From Verrucomicrobiota bacterium (GTDB taxonomy: Bacteria > Verrucomicrobiota > Verrucomicrobiia > Limisphaerales > JAHEOI01): DNA of 9,810 nucleotides. Made by a program: the position numbers and the translations under genes. The notes under the pieces are model-generated. The model saw nothing but the letters and a program-made list of their open reading frames with translations. It did no database searches and was not told the origin of the DNA. This document shows, one piece after another, positions 6,808 through 9,810 of this stretch. The stretch lies in contig JAHEOI010000368.1 in assembly GCA_018610125.1 (NCBI GenBank), forward strand, positions 1-9,810. Reading direction: 5' to 3'. Position 1 is the first letter of the stretch, and the number at the start of each line of letters is the position of its first letter.

Positions 6808-6895
6808 TGATAGGGACGTTCTCCCGGACGTCCCACTTCTCTTTGTTCCGGCGTCCCGCCAAAAAATGGGACCTCGAGGACGAGGTCCCCTATCA
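6808..6895. repeat. REP-like double-hairpin element
   Basis: Outer arms TGATAGGG-AC (6808-6817) and GTCCCCTATCA (6885-6895) are complementary with one bulge. Inside sit two strong hairpins: GGGACGT/ACGTCCC (6813-6819 with 6828-6834, 8-base loop) and a perfect 9-bp GGGACCTCG-AGGA-CGAGGTCCC (6868-6889). The middle is AC/CT-rich and then has an A6 run. The inner stems compete with the outer arms. This layout of terminal inverted repeats with internal hairpins is typical of interspersed palindromic families. It lies between the MetE-like gene and the end of ssrA, and may separate those convergent transcripts. Confidence 0.7.
6861..6889 (-). terminator. Rho-independent terminator for the tmRNA strand
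   Basis: Read on the minus strand, the perfect 9-bp GC-rich hairpin (6889-6868, TCCT loop) is followed at once by A and then T6 (6866-6861). This is the standard intrinsic terminator. It lies 126 bases beyond the mature 3' end of ssrA, so the primary transcript would carry a 3' trailer to be trimmed. Read on the plus strand, the hairpin is not followed by T residues. Confidence 0.65.
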
Positions 6896-6983
6896 GGGAA
6901 AAATGGAATGGATCCCTCTTGTTGATGGCAGGCCGTCCTCGGCGTCCAAGGCTTCATCCCTAACGGTGTCGCATTAAGGGAAG

Positions 6984-7000
6984 CGCACAAATTATGTGCG
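6984..7000 (-). other. Small hairpin just past the tmRNA 3' end
   Basis: CGCACA and TGTGCG (6984-6989 with 6995-7000) form a 6-bp stem with an AATTA loop, 14 bases beyond the CCA end of ssrA. On the minus strand it is followed by CTTCCCTTAATG, which is only weakly pyrimidine-rich. It may be a processing signal or weak terminator, or chance. Confidence 0.35.
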
Positions 7001-7014
7001 AGGGAACAAAGAAA

Positions 7015-7372
7015 TGGTGGAGGCGGCGGGAATCGAACCCGCGTCCTTGGTAAACCGACCAGTCACGCCTACATGCTTAGCCCGATTTTCAGTTGTCGGC
7101 GATGGGCTGCCGGTCGGGCGGCCGATTCCCATCGCTTAGACCGCATGAAAAACTTCGGCCAAGTGCGCGCGGTCCCCGCACTTAACCTAACCTGCTGTCA
7201 GCGCCCCTCTACCTTAGCAGGTGTCCGGTAGGGGACGTCGCGGACTGTTATGCCGCGAGAGCCACTTCTTGGTTGGCACCTATTGGTTTGGCTCGATGAT
7301 TAACGAGGCCAACGAGCCATCCTCGGCATGCCGCTTCCGGTGCATCTACCAAGTCGATACCATTACGCCCCC
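7015..7372 (-). ncRNA. ssrA: Transfer-messenger RNA (tmRNA), complete one-piece gene
   Basis: A 358-base RNA that rescues ribosomes stalled on broken messages and tags the product for proteolysis, working with SmpB. The 5' end GGGGGCG (7372-7366) pairs with CGCCTCC near the 3' end through seven pairs including one G-U, followed by discriminator A and a genome-encoded CCA (7017-7015). The T arm is GCGGG-TTCGATT-CCCGC. The 5' tRNA-like part contains GGTATCGACTTGG. The mRNA-like part has resume codon GCC and the frame ANQEVALAA ending in TAA at 7248. The 3' half has the usual GC-rich pseudoknot stretches and the AAGCATGTAG motif. The gene is uninterrupted and not permuted. An upstream promoter on the minus strand should lie past 7372; TTGAGC and TAATGA can be picked out there, but their 11-base spacing is too short to trust. 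Confidence 0.96.
7248..7277 (-). other. ssrA: tmRNA proteolysis-tag reading frame
   Basis: From resume codon GCC the frame encodes ANQEVALAA and then TAA, so the tag added after the alanine carried by tmRNA is (A)ANQEVALAA. The ALAA end is the signal read by ClpXP-type proteases. Nine encoded residues is one fewer than in Escherichia coli (ANDENYALAA). The bases before the resume codon, ATAGGT, correspond to the conserved upstream element that sets the frame (TTAGTC in E. coli). Confidence 0.9.
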
Positions 7373-7427
7373 TGTCATTACGGGTGGCTGTGCTCAAGGT
7401 GCCTCGACTTAATATGCAGCCGTCGCT

Positions 7428-7453
7428 TGCAGGCGGCCACTAACCCGCCTGCA
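7428..7453. repeat. Perfect 9-bp hairpin upstream of ssrA
   Basis: TGCAGGCGG (7428-7436) and CCGCCTGCA (7445-7453) pair without mismatch around the 8-base loop CCACTAAC. No T-run follows on either strand, so it is not a standard terminator. It is about 55 bases upstream of the ssrA 5' end. It could be an operator or a factor-dependent stop for the lipoprotein transcript. Confidence 0.5.
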
Positions 7454-7534
7454 TCACACTACAGTATCGCCCACTTTCCTGGTTCGGTCAAGGGGCTGAG
7501 TCAATGGGACCATTGGGACTCCCCGGCCGCTAAA

Positions 7535-7568
7535 CCGATGGCTTAACGCGGCCGATGGCTTAACGCGG
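7535..7568. repeat. Perfect 17-bp tandem duplication
   Basis: CCGATGGCTTAACGCGG occurs twice back to back (7535-7551 and 7552-7568) with no mismatch, which suggests a recent duplication. GGCCGC at 7525-7530 can also pair with GCGGCC at 7548-7553, so the first copy sits in a small hairpin. Confidence 0.85.
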
Positions 7569-7651
7569 AGGAGGCAACGATCCCATTGTTTACCGAAGCA
7601 TAGAAGCGTTACATCACCGCCAATAATCGCCGGTCGCGAAGCGCATTATCG

Positions 7652-8065
7652 TTATTGCTGAGGGGGCTTCCGTTCCCCGTAAGACCCGTCGGTAGCCAAA
7701 GCCGGATCGATCGCCCCACCAAACTTCCGTAAGGCATCATGGGCTTCCTGCGTCGATTTATCCGGCTCGGTTGCCATGACGTTCTGCATTTGCGTCATGA
7801 TCTTAAGCAGAGCCTTCTTCTGCTTCTGCGTCAGCTCGACCGCGTTGGCCACTTTGGTCAATGACTTGGCGGCGCCTGCAAAGTCGTTCTGCTTCAATTG
7901 GCTGACAGCCTCATCGATGTTGCTCTGCACATCGGCGGGGGCATTTTGAAAGTTGTCCGTCACCACAGTGGGATCGACCGAGTAGGTTTTCTGTCCTTCC
8001 CCACAGCCGATGGCACCGATCATAACGCCCATCGCCAAGATCCCGAACAATAGCTTAATCTTCAT
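7652..8065 (-). CDS. Small lipoprotein of unknown function
   Basis: 137 residues from ATG 8065. The frame is open further upstream, but this start opens directly on a lipoprotein-type signal, MKIKLLFGILAMGVMIGAIGC, with likely lipidated C21 (the -3 residue is Ala, slightly off consensus). It also has AGAAGG four bases before it. An ATG at 8089 is the next alternative. The mature part is short and predicted helical: DVQSNIDEAVSQLKQNDFAGAAKSL (about 46-70) and LTQKQKKALLKIMTQMQNVMA (about 78-98), in a pattern like a TPR-style helix pair. It then ends in a polar Gly/Pro/Gln tail. There is no catalytic signature and the family is not recognised. It diverges from the exbB operon across 209 bases, so it may share regulation with it. 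An envelope-located role is the most that can be inferred. Confidence 0.82.
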   Translation of the reverse strand: MKIKLLFGILAMGVMIGAIGCGEGQKTYSVDPTVVTDNFQNAPADVQSNIDEAVSQLKQNDFAGAAKSLTKVANAVELTQKQKKALLKIMTQMQNVMATEPDKSTQEAHDALRKFGGAIDPALATDGSYGERKPPQQ

Positions 8066-8274
8066 AAATCCTTCTTTTTTGGTTAACATGGCTTCCAAGA
8101 ATAGCCCATTTCTCTTCCTTGTTCTACCTTGGGAATCGCGAGAGATAAAGGAAATTTTGCGAGCTTTTGACTTGAAAAATGGAGGGGTGATCGTGGAAGT
8201 AATACGACGAAAGCGAAACCCTAACCGGCTGAAAGCGCGGTCTTGGAGAGAAGATAGGAGATAGCCCGGCTTGA
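8066..8274. other. Divergent promoter region, small lipoprotein / exbB
   Basis: 209 bases that must carry promoters for both strands. TTGACT (8167-8172) is a fair -35 for the plus strand, but no -10 lies at proper spacing (TAATAC at 8200 is 27 bases away). The segment 8188-8202 repeats exactly the 15-mer TGATCGTGGAAGTAA found at 2741-2755. AGGAG at 8256-8260 is 14 bases before the exbB ATG, further than usual. Confidence 0.45.
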
Positions 8275-9030
8275 ATGAGTGATCCAATTGAGGTGCTAGG
8301 AGCGTCGAATCTTTGGTTTGTTTGGCAGCAGGCCACGATCGAAGGGAAATCGATCATTATCGCCCTGATCGTGTTCTCGATGTTTGCTTGGATGGTCATG
8401 ATCTCCAAAGCCACGCAATTCAATCGGGCGAAGCGGCTAAATCAATACTTCGACTCGGAGTTTCGGCGGCAGAAGCACATCATGGCGATCTTCAACCGGA
8501 AGATTGATGTCGAGGGCTGTCCATTGTTTTCGGTCTATCAGCAGGGCTGTTACGAGCTGGAGAATCACTTACAGACCGCGAGCGGCGGGTCTCGGCAAGG
8601 GATTCCAAATAAGGCGATGGAGCAAGTGAAGCGGGCACTGGAACGGTCGGTCGCCCAGGAATCCTTGGCCCTGGAATCGGGATTAATCCTGCTTGCTGTG
8701 GCGGTGAGTGGCGCCCCGTTTCTCGGGCTGCTCGGCACGGTTTGGGGGGTGATGAGCGTGTTCAGTGAAGTGGCCGTTCAAGGACAAGCCGATCTCTTGA
8801 CGATGGCCCCCGGCTTGGCGTCGGCAATGATGACAACGGTCGCCGGGTTGCTCGTGGCAATCCCATCGATGTTTGGTTACAATTGGCTGGTTCACCATGT
8901 CCGCGTGCTCACCGTCGAGCTCGACAATTTTGCCCAAGAGCTGACGTCTCGTTTCGAAGGGGAGTACCTGCGGGAAGAAGGGGCTTCGGCCCCTTCAAGT
9001 GACTCGGCCTCGGGTGATGAGGGGGCATAA
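8275..9030 (+). CDS. exbB: ExbB/TolQ/MotA-family proton channel subunit
   Basis: 251 residues, an inner-membrane protein that with its ExbD/TolR partner forms a proton-driven motor and passes energy to TonB or TolA. Three membrane segments are seen: about 26-45 (IIIALIVFSMFAWMVMI), 136-163 and 181-206. Between the first and second is a cytoplasmic loop of about 90 residues. The family core is clear: SGAPFLGLLGTVWGVM (145-160), with T155 lining the channel, and TTVAGLLVAIP (187-197) with a second conserved Thr. The C-terminus is a Ser/Glu/Asp-rich tail (about 234-251) not expected to be structured. It is first of three same-strand genes (exbB, exbD, tonB/tolA). TolQ versus ExbB cannot be settled by sequence alone; no tolB or pal is visible, so ExbB is used. 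The ATG follows AGGAG by 14 bases, so initiation may be weak. Confidence 0.92.
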   Translation: MSDPIEVLGASNLWFVWQQATIEGKSIIIALIVFSMFAWMVMISKATQFNRAKRLNQYFDSEFRRQKHIMAIFNRKIDVEGCPLFSVYQQGCYELENHLQTASGGSRQGIPNKAMEQVKRALERSVAQESLALESGLILLAVAVSGAPFLGLLGTVWGVMSVFSEVAVQGQADLLTMAPGLASAMMTTVAGLLVAIPSMFGYNWLVHHVRVLTVELDNFAQELTSRFEGEYLREEGASAPSSDSASGDEGA

Positions 9031-9059
9031 TGGCGGCTGAAAGGAAGGCGATCGAATAA
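9030..9059 (+). other. Nine-codon mini-ORF bridging exbB and exbD
   Basis: The exbB stop overlaps an ATG (TAATG, 9028-9032) that opens a frame MAAERKAIE ending in TAA at 9057-9059. This frame is the same as exbD, whose ATG follows after only three bases (GCT). GGAAGG inside it lies 14 bases before the exbD ATG. It could couple exbD translation to exbB by stop-and-restart, or be the trace of a former longer N-terminus of ExbD cut by a new stop codon. Confidence 0.4.
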
Positions 9060-9062
9060 GCT

Positions 9063-9479
9063 ATGCGGCGATTTTCGCAACGGCACCCGTTAGTTACTTT
9101 GAGCGACATCAACGTGACACCGTTGTTGGACTTGGCGTTTGTGCTCTTGATTATCTTCATTATTACGAGTCCGCTACTTGAGCAAGGCTTGGAATTGGAG
9201 CTGCCCAAGGGAGGTGACCCTGACCGCCAGATCAGTCAAGAGAATGTCCAGACGGTTGAAGTGGGACCGAAAGGAGAGTATCTGCTGAATGGAGAGTCCG
9301 TCGGCTTGGCGGTGATAGAAAAGCGACTGGTGGAGGCATCGCAGCAAAATCCGAAGATTTGGGTCTATGTGCGGGGTGATCGCAAGGCGCATTTTGAAAA
9401 CATCTTTTCGGTGATTGATATGTGTGTTCGAAATGGGATTACTCGGGTATCTTTTCGTACAAAGCCAAACGAGGAATGA
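9063..9479 (+). CDS. exbD: ExbD/TolR-family proton channel subunit
   Basis: 138 residues, close to the usual ExbD/TolR length. The short cytoplasmic N-terminus (MRRFSQRHPL) leads into the signature SDINVTPLLDLAFVLLIIFIIT, where D23 is the conserved aspartate that takes up protons at the start of the single membrane helix (about 20-37). The periplasmic domain (about 40-138) has the expected two-helix, four-strand pattern: ENVQTVEVGPKGEYLLNGE, an IEKRLVEAS helix, IWVYVRGDRKAHF, and a last helix and strand IDMCVRNGITRVSFRT. In ExbD, DRKAHF corresponds to the conserved D-x-x-x-x-Y/F segment. The gene lies 32 bases after exbB across the mini-ORF, and its stop overlaps an in-frame ATG of the next gene, consistent with one operon. 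A classic Shine-Dalgarno at correct distance is missing. Confidence 0.94.
   Translation: MRRFSQRHPLVTLSDINVTPLLDLAFVLLIIFIITSPLLEQGLELELPKGGDPDRQISQENVQTVEVGPKGEYLLNGESVGLAVIEKRLVEASQQNPKIWVYVRGDRKAHFENIFSVIDMCVRNGITRVSFRTKPNEE
9471..9475 (+). promoter_or_regulatory. GAGGA ribosome site inside the exbD end
   Basis: GAGGA, within the last codons of exbD, sits six bases before ATG 9482. It abuts the overlapping ATG at 9476, so 9482 is favoured as the start of the TonB/TolA-like gene. A third ATG at 9497 preceded by AAAGGG cannot be excluded. Confidence 0.5.
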
Positions 9480-9481
9480 CC

Positions 9482-9810
9482 ATGAAAGGGTTTACCATGA
9501 GTCGGACTCACAAGAGAGCCTTCTTGATTTCTGCAGCCGTTCATGCGGTGTTTCTGATCTTGCTGCTCTTCGCGCCGGATGTTCGGAGTCGTAACAAGCC
9601 GAACCTCGATAACCTTCCGCCGGTGCAATTGGTCCCCGCTCAGGTCGTTGACAATCGCTTTGCCGGCGGGCGCCAAGCAGCTCCTAAGCCTAAGAAGCAA
9701 GAGACAACCGAGCCGGAACCTCAGCCCAAGCCGCAGCCTGAGCCAAAACCCGAGCCGGAACCGAAACCGAAGCGCGAGCCAAAGTCGAAACCCGAGCCGG
9801 CACCGAAACC
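9482..9810 (+). CDS. TonB/TolA-like energy transducer, 3' partial
   Basis: The first 109 residues are present and the frame stays open at the right edge. A short basic N-terminus (KRA) leads to a single membrane segment at about 13-31, SAAVHAVFLILLLF. It contains S17 and H21 four residues apart, the Ser-x3-His pattern that in TonB and TolA contacts ExbB/TolQ and is needed for energy transfer. After a linker (NKPNLDNLPPVQLVPAQVVD) comes a Pro/Glu/Lys-rich stretch from about residue 68 to the edge (PKPKKQ, then PEP and PKP units), which is the extended periplasm-spanning rod. The C-terminal domain that would separate TonB from TolA lies beyond the window. It follows exbD at once and is the third gene of the operon. 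It would carry energy from ExbB/ExbD to outer-membrane receptors or to Tol-Pal. Confidence 0.9.
   Translation, partial: MKGFTMSRTHKRAFLISAAVHAVFLILLLFAPDVRSRNKPNLDNLPPVQLVPAQVVDNRFAGGRQAAPKPKKQETTEPEPQPKPQPEPKPEPEPKPKREPKSKPEPAPK

Larger units (their letters stand above)
7373..7651. other. Spacer between ssrA and the small lipoprotein gene
   Basis: Both flanking genes are on the minus strand, so this should contain the ssrA promoter and the end of the lipoprotein transcript. A plus-strand frame across 7328-7546 overlaps ssrA and has no protein-like character. The region holds the hairpin at 7428-7453, the 17-bp duplication at 7535-7568, and an inverted pair CAATGGGA (7502-7509) and TCCCATTG (7581-7588) that brackets the duplication. 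Confidence 0.5.

Noticed and set aside
7015..7100. A separate tRNA gene suggested by the TTCGATTCC arm and CCA
   Set aside because: There is no anticodon arm. The T arm and CCA end pair with the GGGGGCG end 350 bases away, so this is the tRNA-like 3' part of tmRNA.
6984..7372. Integration site (attL/attR) for an island at ssrA
   Set aside because: tmRNA 3' ends are common integration targets, but no integrase and no second copy of the 3' end is visible in this window.
7221..7546. Plus-strand frames of 63 and 72 codons across 7221-7546
   Set aside because: They lie over or next to the tmRNA gene, whose ends and tag fit exactly. The products have no protein-like character.
9700..9810. CRISPR or tandem DNA repeat in the Glu/Pro/Lys codons
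   Set aside because: The near-repeats come from PEP/PKP codons of a TonB/TolA linker; spacing is irregular and the frame is open.

Overview
The window comes from a Gram-negative bacterium. The evidence is two exported sulfatases, two lipoproteins and an ExbB-ExbD-TonB type inner-membrane energy module. Moderate GC, several sulfatases, REP-like palindromes between genes and a one-piece tmRNA whose tag ends in ALAA suggest the PVC group, most likely Verrucomicrobiota (Opitutae/Puniceicoccales-like). This is an inference from overall character, not a proven assignment; Planctomycetota or Lentisphaerota remain possible.

Bases 1-908 are the 3' end of a large gene of unrecognised family, possibly a polysaccharide-degrading enzyme. 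Bases 1257-2588 encode a formylglycine-type sulfatase with a CVPSR active site. A 364-base convergent spacer follows, holding an 8-bp tandem repeat and a long inverted repeat. A SAM-dependent methyltransferase-like lipoprotein lies on the minus strand (2953-3762). Its divergent spacer carries two interleaved inverted repeats able to form a pseudoknot. Next comes a likely two-gene unit: a second sulfatase with a CTPTR site (4075-5592), then 26 bases later a cobalamin-independent methionine synthase (MetE C-domain) family protein (5619-6749).

Bases 6750-7651 hold no convincing protein gene. They contain a REP-like double hairpin that doubles as a minus-strand terminator, the complete tmRNA gene ssrA (minus, 7015-7372, encoded tag ANQEVALAA), a 9-bp hairpin and a perfect 17-bp tandem duplication. 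A small lipoprotein of unknown function (minus, 7652-8065) diverges from an exbB-exbD-tonB/tolA operon that runs off the right edge.

Functionally, the left half looks like accessory metabolism: the exported sulfatases would remove sulfate from glycans or other sulfate esters, and the MetE-like protein may handle methyl or thiol chemistry. The right half is core: ribosome rescue (ssrA) and proton-motive-force coupling to the outer membrane (ExbB/ExbD/TonB), which could drive uptake of large substrates. No defence system, CRISPR array, phage or complete insertion sequence is visible. The least explained parts are the structured intergenic elements.
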